Shown piece after piece: positions 54,249-63,017 of a DNA stretch of 64,000 bases (positions are counted from its first letter, which is position 1; each line of letters opens with the position of its first letter). The notes below the pieces were generated by a model. It was not told the DNA's origin and ran no database searches. It worked only from the letters and a program-made list of their open reading frames with translations. Both the position numbers and the translations under genes were made by a program. The stretch comes from Furfurilactobacillus curtus. Its GTDB lineage: Bacteria; Bacillota; Bacilli; Lactobacillales; Lactobacillaceae. The stretch lies in assembly GCF_045862785.1 (NCBI RefSeq), contig NZ_BQXO01000003.1, forward strand, positions 62,001 to 126,000, read 5' to 3'.

Positions 54249-54530
54249 ATGGCCATTAAAATTCTTATGCTAGTCTTCGCCGCTGTCCTTTTTTTCATTA
54301 GCACTTATTTATGGCACCATCGGCAACGTCCATTTTTAGTTTTTGATCCGGTCAGCCAACCGGCAATAGCACGCCTAGTCAGTTTTTGGGCAATTGAATT
54401 GGCGATTGTCGGGTTTCTGTCAATTGCAGGCATCTTCAACTTCATCATCATGATTATTGCCTTAATCTTGGGTAGTCTATCAACCATGGCTTTAGGACTA
54501 ATGTTAGTTCAGCTCATGAATCGATCATAA
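54249..54530 (+). CDS. Small three-helix membrane protein, unknown function
   Basis: A 93-residue hydrophobic protein with three predicted membrane helices (about 3-21, 43-62, 66-89) and a basic loop WHHRQRPF after the first. I do not recognise it. AGGAG lies seven bases upstream, and an extended -10 promoter (TG-T-TATAAT at 54215-54220) precedes it. It stands alone between the 6S RNA candidate and a stress-protein gene. Confidence 0.7.
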   Translation: MAIKILMLVFAAVLFFISTYLWHHRQRPFLVFDPVSQPAIARLVSFWAIELAIVGFLSIAGIFNFIIMIIALILGSLSTMALGLMLVQLMNRS

Positions 54531-54682
54531 GAGATAAAACTAACTTTTGCAGCGCTTTCACTTTCGTTTCCTTCAAGGTTAAAGTAGAATGAAGGTGTAA
54601 GAAAAGAGTATGCCGCAAAGCGATTGAATCACCCATGCGGTTATTTTCAACCTACTTTGAGACATAAAAAGGAGTGAAGCTT

Positions 54683-55174
54683 ATGGCACAACAATACAAA
54701 CGGATCTTGGTTCCCATCGACGGGTCTCGTGAAGCAGAATTAGCTTTTAAAAAGGCCGTCGCTGTCACGCAACGTAACGGTGATGATGCCCAGTTGCATT
54801 TACTCCACGTTGTTGATACCCGCGCCTTCCAAAACATTTCTAGTTTTGACACCACGATGGTTGAACAAGTCACGGAGACCGCCAAGAAGACGCTTGATAA
54901 ATATGCAGCAGAAGCAAAAGCTGCCGATATTCAATGTGAATATTCCATTGAATATGGCGCCCCGAAATCAATTATCGCCCAAGACGTCCCCAAGGAATTA
55001 GGGACGGATTTAATCATGATTGGCGCAACTGGGCTTAATGCAGTTGAACGTTTATTAATTGGGTCCGTGACTGAATATGTGACCCGAGCCGCCATTTGTG
55101 ATGTGCTCGTTGTTCGTACTGATCTGAGTAACCAGGCCATTTCTGTGAAGGATGGCGCGGCGGCTTCCAAATAA
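54683..55174 (+). CDS. Universal stress protein, UspA family
   Basis: A 163-residue cytoplasmic protein of the ATP-binding Usp type. It starts KRILVPIDGSREAELAF, and the nucleotide motif G-X2-G-X9-GS is complete (GATGLNAVERLLIGS). AAAGGAG lies before the ATG at 54683. A possible cre half-match (near 54548-54562) lies upstream but is weak. It ends at a strong bidirectional terminator. Confidence 0.9.
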   Translation: MAQQYKRILVPIDGSREAELAFKKAVAVTQRNGDDAQLHLLHVVDTRAFQNISSFDTTMVEQVTETAKKTLDKYAAEAKAADIQCEYSIEYGAPKSIIAQDVPKELGTDLIMIGATGLNAVERLLIGSVTEYVTRAAICDVLVVRTDLSNQAISVKDGAAASK

Positions 55175-55214
55175 CGACTACTTTCTACCGAACACGACTC
55201 TACTACCCAGTGAG

Positions 55215-55254
55215 CAAGCAAAAAAGCTGTCAAAATTGACAGCTTTTTTGCTTG
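55215..55254. terminator. Bidirectional terminator between convergent genes
   Basis: Perfect 19-bp arms with a 2-base centre, A-rich on one side and T-rich on the other, placed between the plus-strand stress-protein gene and the minus-strand regulator gene. Confidence 0.92.
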
Positions 55255-55283
55255 AACTTTTTCACTTAATCCTGCTGTCACCG

Positions 55284-56156
55284 CTATACCAGCGATAACG
55301 GTGGGATTTGATATTTTTGAGCGTTATCTGCAATACTAGCAATTCGTCGAGGATTTTTAGTGACCATTGCTAAGCTGTATGCAATATAAAGACTTCGTTG
55401 CGCATTCTCACGATCAGCCAACTCTACCTGGCTAACTGCCTTAGATTCATACAAATCCTCTAATAAGAAGATGCAATGGTGCATTTCGTTTAATTTGATC
55501 GCTTGCTTGAGTAGTTTTAACGCACGTTCATGTTTATTCGCTCGTTGGAAAAATCGAGCCGCTCGCAAAAACGTATACACTTGATCGACGACCTGGTCAT
55601 GGCTATTCACTTCAAATCCATCCAAAGCTTCCAAGGCTTGTTCAACCAGCATAATTGCCTTATCAGGCGCACCTTTCTTGTCATAGGCGAGCCCTAGTCC
55701 CAGTTTTCCCATCACCTTATACATATCTTTGACCTGAGTGCCAAACGCATCAAGGAGCATACTAAAACTGAAAATTGCCTCATCTGGACTTGCATGGTTA
55801 ATGAGCTGCAATTCGCCATGATAGTAATAATAAGCTTTCTTCTCATCAACCTCGTTCAAACTCTTAAATTTAACGGTGTTGAGCTTTTTTTCGGCATTAC
55901 GATAGTGACCAGCGTGCAGATCACTGCCAATTTTTCGAAATACTTGGGCAATTTGACCATCTTCCTCAACAATAATGTCATCAATTGTAATGCCCAGCCG
56001 TGCCGTAATTTTCAGCAGAATTGGCATACTCGGAATTTTATTCCGCTTTTCAATTAAACTAATTGTCGCCTGCGTACAAATATTCTTTGCCAAATCATTT
56101 TGCGACATGCCCTTAGCTTTACGATAGGCGCGAACACGCATCCCTAAAATTTTCAT
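55284..56156 (-). CDS. HTH-TPR transcriptional regulator (Rgg/PlcR-like architecture)
   Basis: A 290-residue protein with an N-terminal Cro/CI helix-turn-helix (MRVRAYRKAKGMSQNDLAKN, with CTQATISLIEKR as recognition helix) and a C-terminal all-helical TPR-like domain (about 95-285). This architecture is shared by peptide-responsive Rgg, PlcR and PrgX regulators. I see no small peptide gene on either side, so a pheromone is not supported. Starts at 56156 and 56171 are both possible; a purine-rich AAGAGAGA abuts the first. Confidence 0.72.
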   Translation of the reverse strand: MKILGMRVRAYRKAKGMSQNDLAKNICTQATISLIEKRNKIPSMPILLKITARLGITIDDIIVEEDGQIAQVFRKIGSDLHAGHYRNAEKKLNTVKFKSLNEVDEKKAYYYYHGELQLINHASPDEAIFSFSMLLDAFGTQVKDMYKVMGKLGLGLAYDKKGAPDKAIMLVEQALEALDGFEVNSHDQVVDQVYTFLRAARFFQRANKHERALKLLKQAIKLNEMHHCIFLLEDLYESKAVSQVELADRENAQRSLYIAYSLAMVTKNPRRIASIADNAQKYQIPPLSLV

Positions 56157-56208
56157 TCTCTCTTGCCCCATTCCGGAGTGAACTAGGCACAGCAAGTAAA
56201 TTAACTGA

Positions 56209-56727
56209 TTACAAGATCAATTCATAAGCGCATCGAGGTGCAACACCATCAATATAAATCCTGCCGCAATTGATAAAGCCAACTTTGGTAATCAAATGCT
56301 GCATACTTTGGTTAGCTTCGTGCGTATCAACGCGCAAGCTGGCAACCTGATGTGTTTGTCGCAATTGCATAACTAAGGCGGAAAACAGCTGCTCACCCAC
56401 ATGTTGACCGCGAAAGGCCGCTCCAACAGCTACACGATGAATCGCTGCATATGGCCGTCCGTAGCTTAACCAACTGCCGGTTTCAATCAACCGATAGTTT
56501 GGATCAACCCCCACAAGGACAGCAGCCACGGCTGCGATATGAATTTGATCGGTCAGCACATATAATCGCTGTGCCATAATGTCTGCCAACATATCTGTTT
56601 GCGCTGGATAGCCATCTTGCCATTGATTAAATCCCTGCTGCGCGATGAAACGTTGTGCCGCTTCGATGATGTTCATCACTTCTTCTAAATCAGTCGGGGT
56701 TGCTAATCTTAATGTCAATGCTGCCAA
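56209..56727 (-). CDS. GNAT-family N-acetyltransferase
   Basis: A 172-residue acetyltransferase. The acetyl-CoA loop is seen in VAVGAAFRGQHVGEQLFSAL, followed by the SLRVDTHEANQSMQHLITKVGF segment (quoted in part). Proteins of this type often acetylate small amines or antibiotics, but the substrate cannot be inferred. It starts with TTG about seven bases after AAGGCG. It lies 52 bases upstream of the HTH-TPR gene in the same direction and may be co-transcribed. The gap 56728-56927 holds nothing clear. Confidence 0.82.
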   Translation of the reverse strand: MAALTLRLATPTDLEEVMNIIEAAQRFIAQQGFNQWQDGYPAQTDMLADIMAQRLYVLTDQIHIAAVAAVLVGVDPNYRLIETGSWLSYGRPYAAIHRVAVGAAFRGQHVGEQLFSALVMQLRQTHQVASLRVDTHEANQSMQHLITKVGFINCGRIYIDGVAPRCAYELIL

Positions 56728-56927
56728 ACGTAAACGCCTTCTTCCAAATAATATTCGCCAGTTATTTTCCTACAACACGGCCGAAACTTTGTGATTTAAA
56801 ATCCGTACACCAATCACAATTTTATCCAATCATCAATAATCATAAATCCGTGTGTCAGAACGAATTAAGCTAATATGAGTCTGATGATTTTTGCCTATAT
56901 CATTTTCGCATGTTTTGTGAAATTCGT

Positions 56928-57494
56928 CTAGTGGTATGGACCGATCATCTGGTTTTCAAATCGATCGCAATTTGCTTCATGACCATTAACAAACCCAGCC
57001 GCACGAAGAAACCACTGGACAGTCGCCGGTCCAACCCTGACTAATCCCCAAGAATCAAATAATTGCCACGTTTGTTCAGTGAACAAATCTTCGGTGCTGA
57101 CGGATAATCGATCAACATACGCGTGGCACTGCTGTTGCAAAAACCACAACTGATCGGCCGGCGAGAATCCATGCAACTGCTGAGCTTGCCACCGACGAGC
57201 ATTATGGATAACGGCTTCCAATTTCTGCTGATTTCGAATAACGGCCGGATTGGTCAAAAAATTGCGCTGCTGTTGTTCACTAAACCCCGCCAATTGATCA
57301 ATTTCAAAATTGACTAATGCCTTTTGTAGGGTTAAGCGTCGCTGGAGCACCAAGTCTAACGAGAGACCAGCCTGAAAAATTTCAAATCCCAAAATTTCAA
57401 ACAATCCTTGATCTGTATACTGTGGCACGCCCCACTCATCATCGTGATATTGTTGTAGACGTGGCGTTTTCATCGCCCAAGCACATCGCTTCAT
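56928..57494 (-). CDS. tag: DNA-3-methyladenine glycosylase I (Tag-like, divergent)
   Basis: A 188-residue base-excision glycosylase. The zinc ligands match the family (Cys4, His17, His172, Cys176), and Tyr16 and Glu38 of the base pocket are kept. At position 46 this protein has Leu (AGLSLDLVL) where E. coli Tag has Trp in the alkylbase-stacking position. The middle part is also diverged. AGAGGGAG lies ten bases upstream. Activity on 3-methyladenine is likely but should not be taken as certain. Confidence 0.8.
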   Translation of the reverse strand: MKRCAWAMKTPRLQQYHDDEWGVPQYTDQGLFEILGFEIFQAGLSLDLVLQRRLTLQKALVNFEIDQLAGFSEQQQRNFLTNPAVIRNQQKLEAVIHNARRWQAQQLHGFSPADQLWFLQQQCHAYVDRLSVSTEDLFTEQTWQLFDSWGLVRVGPATVQWFLRAAGFVNGHEANCDRFENQMIGPYH

Positions 57495-57642
57495 CGCTTG
57501 CCAACTCCCTCTTTATCTCATACCTCTATATACGCGATTGATCGACAAATGAACGTGGACCATTCGGACAATGCGTAATCAAAAATTGCAACGGGAATGT
57601 GAAAATCCACTAATCAGCGATATCAAGAAGCAATCTTGACCA

Positions 57643-57680
57643 AAAAAATCCCTATTTCCAAAAGTTTGGAAATAGAGATC
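57643..57680 (-). terminator. Intrinsic terminator after ddl
   Basis: A 13-bp stem with one G-U pair and a short loop, followed by seven U on the minus strand. Confidence 0.88.
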
Positions 57681-57740
57681 CTTGTTGTAACTACCCGACA
57701 AATTAGCCGAAGTTACGCCCGTCGACAAGATCGCCAACAG

Positions 57741-58874
57741 TTAATTATAGCGTTTTTCACCAATATGTTCGGAGCCTAACTCAGTAAAGGCAAAACTGAT
57801 CGTCTCATTTCGTTTGAATTCTGCCAACCCATAATCAATAATTTCGTCAATCAAGCTAGCATAATCGATCCCCGAAACTTCCCACAATTGCGGATATAAA
57901 GAGATGTTGGTAAAGCCAGGCAATGTGTTTGGCTCACTCAAATATGGCACGCCATCGCGTGAAACTAAGAAATCAATGCGAGCTAAACCTTTAAGGCCAA
58001 GAGCAACGTAGGCATCCAATCCCATTTGCGTAATTTCGTTAGCCAAACTGTCCGGTAAAATGACCGGTAATTCGAAAACCACGCCGCTCGCATCAACAAA
58101 TTTATTATTATAATCGTAGAATGTATCGCTTTGCGGAACACGAACTGCTCCCAGCTTTGAAGCGCGCGGCTTTTCATTTCCTAAAATAGAAATTTCTATT
58201 TCCTGTGGTGAATCAATCGCTTCCTCAGCTAAGACTTTAAAATCGTACTGCAATGCATCGGCTAATCCGGCATCAAATTCAGCGGCATTACTAACTTTGT
58301 GAATACCAACAGATGAGCCTTGATTAGCCGGTTTAAGAAACATAACCCGACCAATTTTAGCGGCAACCGACTCGTAATCCATCGCGTCCTTATTTTCTGG
58401 TGTAATCACCACATACTCCGTGTTACGGACATGCGCTTGTGTTAAAATTCGCTTCGTCATGTCCTTATCAAAAGACACCGCTGAAGCTAGTACGTTGCTA
58501 CCAATGTAAGGCTTCCTCAGGAGTTTAAACAGCCCTTGAATGGTTCCATCTTCACCAAGATTTCCATGAATAACCGGATAAAACAGATCAATATCCTTAA
58601 CCTCGCTTAACGCCTGCAATGGCGCTAATGGATTATGTTGGTCAATCTTCGGCAGTGCTTCAGCAACAACCTGCTCTTCAGGTTCACCATTGAAAATTCG
58701 ATGAGAAGCTTCATTGCCCAACAAGACGCCATCCTTAGTAAACATGAACAAACTAACTTCGTATTTGTCCTTGTCCATCGCATCATAAATATTATGGGCC
58801 GATCGTTTAGAAACATCATGTTCTGAGGAGTTTCCACCAAATAGTAAGGCAACGTGCAATTTCTTGTTCGTCAT
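57741..58874 (-). CDS. ddl: D-alanine ligase of the D-Ala-D-lactate type
   Basis: A 377-residue ATP-grasp ligase that makes the terminal dipeptide or depsipeptide of the wall precursor. ATP-grasp motifs are seen (MFLKPANQGSSVGI; ARIDFLVSRDG; LSEPNTLPGFT). In the active-site loop FYDYNNKF the residue equivalent to E. coli DdlB Tyr216 is Phe259. In lactobacilli and Leuconostoc a Phe here gives D-Ala-D-Lac synthesis and intrinsic vancomycin resistance. That function is inferred from the family rule. It is a single-gene unit with promoter and terminator. Confidence 0.95.
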   Translation of the reverse strand: MTNKKLHVALLFGGNSSEHDVSKRSAHNIYDAMDKDKYEVSLFMFTKDGVLLGNEASHRIFNGEPEEQVVAEALPKIDQHNPLAPLQALSEVKDIDLFYPVIHGNLGEDGTIQGLFKLLRKPYIGSNVLASAVSFDKDMTKRILTQAHVRNTEYVVITPENKDAMDYESVAAKIGRVMFLKPANQGSSVGIHKVSNAAEFDAGLADALQYDFKVLAEEAIDSPQEIEISILGNEKPRASKLGAVRVPQSDTFYDYNNKFVDASGVVFELPVILPDSLANEITQMGLDAYVALGLKGLARIDFLVSRDGVPYLSEPNTLPGFTNISLYPQLWEVSGIDYASLIDEIIDYGLAEFKRNETISFAFTELGSEHIGEKRYN

Positions 58875-58924
58875 TGTTCTACCATCCTCGATTCATTTTT
58901 TCCGTCCGTCTTAATAGAAACTTG

Positions 58925-58954
58925 AGTATACCAGACGGCAACAATGGCTGTCAA
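58925..58954 (-). promoter_or_regulatory. ddl promoter
   Basis: TTGACA (58949-58954) and TATACT (58925-58930) are 18 bases apart, about 50 bases upstream of the start. Confidence 0.88.
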
Positions 58955-59074
58955 AATGAAGCTTTTTGATGAATTTTGATGATTGTTGCTATATACAACA
59001 AGTATTAAGTTCATCTGTTCTTTACACAGCCTGCATCGACTTAGACCAAAATTAAAACTGATGTACTACATCCA

Positions 59075-60058
59075 TCACGTCAAAAAATTAATCTCTGCGG
59101 TAATCATTTCTGCAACTGCTTCTGGTAAGTCATCTTGCACCGCCATTGCTAAAACTAAACGTGAACGGTTGAAGAGTCCGTGCCATTGTTTTTCCTCTGT
59201 TGGCGCACTTGCCATGCCAATCTGTGCTCGCCAAAATCGCCACTCATGTAAGAAAGTCTGCACGTATAGTTCGTTCTTATTTAAAATGGTATTAAAATAC
59301 ATTGCCAATCGTCGATCCTCACCAAAAATAAGCGGCATCTTTAGGCGCGCATATTTTTGAATCAATTCGACCATTAGTAATACTTTATCCGCTCGTGAAA
59401 GAATTGGGCTTTCGGCTAATTCATCTAACAAATTGCCAATGTGGGTATAAGCATGCGCCCAGCCCTGAGTTCCTACAAAACCACGCGCATCGTTTTCCAA
59501 AGCCAAGTAGGTCATTGTTTGAATAACCAGCCGATCAATCATTGCCGGTGTCAAGAACTGTTCGTCGACCCTATCTGCATATAACAAAATGGATAATATT
59601 AGGATCGCAAACGATCTGCCAAAGATCCCATCATTCGTTGGTTCAGTAATATGACTGAACAGAATGCGGTCCTGCAGCAAGGCATTGAAAACTAATTTTA
59701 ATTGTGACTCACTCAACACATGACGCTGTAGCGCGTCATTAAAAAAATAATAAATGCCTTGATCGCGAATGTCACGATCAGGAGATCCCAAATGGTTCAC
59801 AAGCGCTAATAATTGCTCATCAGAGACTGAAAATTGATCGGGCTTACGTACCGACTGGTTCAGCGTCTCAATTAGCGCTTTGATACCGTCTTGATCATCG
59901 GGCAAATTGACCAACGTTGCCTCATTAACTGGCAATTGATCCAAGATTTGTCCGAGGCGATTACCTAATGATTGCAGCACACTTCCAGCCTGTACCTGCT
60001 GCCTTAAATCGATTAAATGTTCACGTACTTCATTAACTTCTTTTAATTCATCAGTCAT
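59075..60058 (-). CDS. DUF2785-like helical protein, unknown function
   Basis: A 327-residue cytoplasmic protein that looks all-helical, with HEAT-like repeats such as LVNHLGSPDRDIRDQGIYYF. It resembles lactobacillar proteins annotated as DUF2785. No enzymatic motif, membrane helix or signal peptide is visible. The start at 60058 has AAAGGAG about eight bases upstream; a GTG at 60076 would overlap that site. It stands alone upstream of ddl, and I see no firm terminator. The function is unknown. Confidence 0.75.
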   Translation of the reverse strand: MTDELKEVNEVREHLIDLRQQVQAGSVLQSLGNRLGQILDQLPVNEATLVNLPDDQDGIKALIETLNQSVRKPDQFSVSDEQLLALVNHLGSPDRDIRDQGIYYFFNDALQRHVLSESQLKLVFNALLQDRILFSHITEPTNDGIFGRSFAILILSILLYADRVDEQFLTPAMIDRLVIQTMTYLALENDARGFVGTQGWAHAYTHIGNLLDELAESPILSRADKVLLMVELIQKYARLKMPLIFGEDRRLAMYFNTILNKNELYVQTFLHEWRFWRAQIGMASAPTEEKQWHGLFNRSRLVLAMAVQDDLPEAVAEMITAEINFLT

Positions 60059-60353
60059 CAGTTTCTCCTTTGTCACAAGCTTACAGTCACGCTCATCTTA
60101 CCGACCATTCGGCTAAGAAGCAACTTTTATCCATACTGCTTAATAAATCAATGACAAACTGACAATCCATTTTCGCAATCGTCACAAATCAGAATTTGTT
60201 AACTGAGGGCTGGTAATTAATCGAATATCAGCTTTTTAACAACAAAATAAACGTGAAACAAAGTCAAGATAAATGTTGCGAGCATTTTTGACATTTCGTT
60301 TCAGTTAACGGGTTATACTGGAATCATCCTCTTTTAAGAAAGTGAGTTTAGTT

Positions 60354-61067
60354 ATGCAACCTATTATTGGCATTGGCTCAAACCATCTAATCCGTATCAG
60401 CCAACATTTTGAAAACAACTACGTGGATTATACTCAAAAAAACTACGTCGCCTCTTTATCCAACGCTGGCGCGCTCCCATTAATTTTGCCAATCGGTGCA
60501 CCGAATCTCGCAAAAAACTACCTAAGTAGAATTGATGCACTAGTCTTAACCGGCGGCCAAGACGTCTCCCCACAGCTTTACAATGAGGATCCAATTCCCC
60601 AAAATGGGCTCAACGATTGGGATCGGGATGTTTTTGAACAAGCACTCATTTTGGCAGCGATCGATGCTCATAAGCCCATCTTAGGGATTTGCCGTGGTAT
60701 TCAAATCATCAACGCAACATTGGGTGGCACTAACTATCAAGATTTAACGACTCAACTGCCCAATGCGCTAGGCCATAACCAGTATCCCACTGCTTGGCAA
60801 ACACCTACTCAACAAATTTCAACCGCAACAGGCAGCTTTATTGAGGGCATCTGGGGAACGACCGGTCTTGTCAATTCTTTCCACCATCAAGCGGTTAAAA
60901 TTGCCGCTTCCGGCCTTAAAATCACCGCTACTGCGGCTGATGGCGTCATCGAAGCGGTCGAGGATCAAAATAGACAAATTATTGGTGTTCAATTCCATCC
61001 TGAAATGATGGCCACCTCAAACCCACAAGCGGCCCATTTGTTTGAAAAATTTGTTGCTCAGATCTAA
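60354..61067 (+). CDS. Class-I glutamine amidotransferase-like hydrolase (peptidase C26, PuuD-like)
   Basis: A 237-residue hydrolase. The nucleophile elbow GICRGIQ has Cys113, and the His/Glu pair is in VQFHPEM (His215, Glu217). The family hydrolyses gamma-glutamyl amide bonds, for instance gamma-Glu-GABA; lactobacilli carry several copies and the substrate is open. The ribosome binding site is weak. TATACT lies at 60314-60319; the nearest TTGACA is 20 bases further up, which is long. It is the only plus-strand gene in this part. Confidence 0.85.
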   Translation: MQPIIGIGSNHLIRISQHFENNYVDYTQKNYVASLSNAGALPLILPIGAPNLAKNYLSRIDALVLTGGQDVSPQLYNEDPIPQNGLNDWDRDVFEQALILAAIDAHKPILGICRGIQIINATLGGTNYQDLTTQLPNALGHNQYPTAWQTPTQQISTATGSFIEGIWGTTGLVNSFHHQAVKIAASGLKITATAADGVIEAVEDQNRQIIGVQFHPEMMATSNPQAAHLFEKFVAQI

Positions 61068-61111
61068 CCTTGCCAGACGCCTAATTGCCACGTCATTAAA
61101 GGTTCTGACGC

Positions 61112-61165
61112 AAAAACAAACGACCTTGTTACCGAGTCACGGTAAGCAAGGTCGTTTGTTTTTGT
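61112..61165. terminator. Bidirectional terminator between convergent genes
   Basis: A 14-bp outer stem AACAAACGACCTTG/CAAGGTCGTTTGTT with an inner TTACCG/CGGTAA stem; A-rich on the left and T-rich on the right. Confidence 0.9.
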
Positions 61166-61220
61166 TATTTAAATAAAGTTCACGACCGCTAGTCCTGATC
61201 AATTAGGAAACCAATCACCG

Positions 61221-61520
61221 TTATTTTTGGCTCAAAGTTAACAGCCAAGCGTCATCCCAATCACCATTTAAGGCATCCGGACCATCTTTTAACGCCGGAT
61301 TGACTGTGACCACTTTGCCACTTACTGGGCTCGGCATATCAGAAACCGCTTTTTCAGCTTCCATACTAGCAAACGTCTCACCCGCTTGCACTTGGCTACC
61401 TGGTTTAGGCAAATCGATATAGGTAATGTTGCCTAACTCATCTTGAGCGTCTTTCGTAAGTCCCAGACGAACGACATCACCATCGGGTTTAGTCCAAAAG
61501 TACTTTTCTGCTTCGTTCAT
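61221..61520 (-). CDS. gcvH: Stand-alone GcvH-like lipoyl carrier protein
   Basis: A 99-residue lipoyl-domain protein. The lipoylated lysine is expected to be Lys57 in EAEKAVSD, followed by PSPVSGKVV. It is shorter than glycine cleavage H proteins (about 127 residues) and no gcvT or gcvP gene is near. Isolated GcvH proteins in Firmicutes can act as lipoyl relay carriers or serve macrodomain-linked ADP-ribosylation modules; no such partner is seen here. GGGAGG precedes the ATG. It follows rodA by 20 bases. Confidence 0.85.
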   Translation of the reverse strand: MNEAEKYFWTKPDGDVVRLGLTKDAQDELGNITYIDLPKPGSQVQAGETFASMEAEKAVSDMPSPVSGKVVTVNPALKDGPDALNGDWDDAWLLTLSQK

Positions 61521-61540
61521 TGATAGATCCTCCCTAACCC

Positions 61541-62755
61541 TTACTTGAAACTGGCATTGTTACTAAACATATAGCTGGTGTAGTGGTATCGCATTGACAT
61601 AATCAAGCCAACGCCGATCAAATTACCAATCAGTGCAGAGCCCCCCTGGCTAACAAAGGGCAACGGAATCCCCGTTAATGGCAACAAACCAATGTTCATA
61701 CCGATGTTTTCGAAGACATGAAACAAAATCATCATCACAACACCAGTTGCGATATAAGCATAAAACTCATTCTTAGTGTCAAATGTGACGCGAACCATCT
61801 GCCAAATTAGATAAAAATACAACATTATTAACAATAAGCCACCAATAAAGCCAAAGTTTTCACCGATAACGGAAAAAATCATATCTGATTCACGAACTGG
61901 AACATAGACATGTGACACATTAAATCCTGTGCCGAACAATCCGCCAGAGCCGATCGCTTTCATACTTTGCCATAATTGATAACCTTGATTTGATGTGTCG
62001 GCTGATGGATGCAACCACGTATCAACCCGCGCAAATTGATAGGCCTGAAACCCAAGGTGGCCTAAAAGCGTCCGTCCCCACGTCGTAACCACAAGCGTCA
62101 ACGCAGAACCACCAATCACGGTGACAGTTGCAAATGCTGGCACCAAAATGCGCCATGTCACACCTGAAACTAAGACTAGTCCAGCTAAAATGGCAGCAAA
62201 AACTAAGTTGGTCCCAAAGTCATTCTGTAACTTCATCAGCACAAAAATGGGTAACGTCCAAGCAAACAATTTACCGATCAATAACCAATCGCCCCGAATA
62301 GTGTGAGTAGGACGATCATTATTATGTGTCGTAATGACCCGGGCCATCATTAAAATATAAGCTGGCTTCATAACTTCCGAAGGTTGGAATGTTAATGGGC
62401 CTATGGCAAACCAACTGCGAGCACCGGTCTGGACATAATAAGCTCGACTGTAAAAAACGAGGACTGCCACTAACAGGAAAATTCCCACACCATAGGCCAA
62501 TGGCGCCAATTTCCACAATTGTTCAGAATCAAATTGCATTAAAATGACAACAGCAACCGTTCCAATGACATACCAGACAACTTGAGTGGCCACTTGCTTG
62601 ACCACGCTCACCGTTTTGGCATCATGCGTCGCCGCCACATAGATTGAAGCAATCCCGATCAATGCCAACATGAGGACACAAAAAATAATGCCCCAATCAA
62701 TACGTGAATCTAAATTTTTATTACTCCGACTGACGGAAGCACGTTCTTGTTGCAC
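61541..62755 (-). CDS. rodA: SEDS peptidoglycan polymerase RodA/FtsW
   Basis: A 404-residue membrane protein of about ten helices. SEDS signatures are present (the FQPSEVMKPAYILMMAR region, KLQNDFGTNLVFA with the catalytic-type Asp, and GIPLPFVSQGGSALI near the end). RodA polymerises glycan strands for elongation. The assignment to RodA over FtsW rests on its place beside an MreB paralog. It starts with GTG six bases after GGGAGG. Confidence 0.92.
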   Translation of the reverse strand: MQQERASVSRSNKNLDSRIDWGIIFCVLMLALIGIASIYVAATHDAKTVSVVKQVATQVVWYVIGTVAVVILMQFDSEQLWKLAPLAYGVGIFLLVAVLVFYSRAYYVQTGARSWFAIGPLTFQPSEVMKPAYILMMARVITTHNNDRPTHTIRGDWLLIGKLFAWTLPIFVLMKLQNDFGTNLVFAAILAGLVLVSGVTWRILVPAFATVTVIGGSALTLVVTTWGRTLLGHLGFQAYQFARVDTWLHPSADTSNQGYQLWQSMKAIGSGGLFGTGFNVSHVYVPVRESDMIFSVIGENFGFIGGLLLIMLYFYLIWQMVRVTFDTKNEFYAYIATGVVMMILFHVFENIGMNIGLLPLTGIPLPFVSQGGSALIGNLIGVGLIMSMRYHYTSYMFSNNASFK

Positions 62756-62798
62756 TTGGATCCTCCCTAAAGCTGATTCGTATTCTCACAAAAAGTGC

Positions 62799-63017
62799 TC
62801 AACCATGTAAGTTGTATTCAGCAAGAATCTCTTGAAGCGCGCTTTCTTGCGTTTTTGCGTTAAATCGCTGACCACCATTCATGGTTGCAACAAATTTTTT
62901 ACCGTCTGGCTTAATTTGACCAATAATTTGTTTATTTACGGTTACTTGAGCAATGGTTTCGCCAGCAATCGTCGTTTCGTCAATTGAAACGGGTATCGTC
63001 TTATCCTTTTTTGTCAT
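62799..63017 (-). CDS. DUF2969-like small protein
   Basis: A 72-residue cytoplasmic protein that begins MTKKDKTIPVSID and shows a short beta-rich pattern (IAQVTVNKQIIGQIKPDGKKFVA). It resembles the DUF2969 family found between yidD and rodA in lactobacilli. Its start at 63017, behind ATGGAGAA, overlaps the end of yidD by 17 bases. A second start at 63029 (MENIM) is possible. The function is unknown. Confidence 0.75.
   Translation of the reverse strand: MTKKDKTIPVSIDETTIAGETIAQVTVNKQIIGQIKPDGKKFVATMNGGQRFNAKTQESALQEILAEYNLHG

Noticed and set aside
54548..54562. Possible cre upstream of the universal stress protein gene
   Set aside because: The right half fits, but three positions in the left half do not.
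55175..56208. Search for a pheromone gene next to the HTH-TPR regulator
   Set aside because: No small frame with a signal-like sequence and a ribosome binding site was found on either flank.
58980..59005. TTGTTG/CAACAA hairpin after the DUF2785-like gene as a terminator
   Set aside because: The stem is weak and no U run follows on the minus strand.
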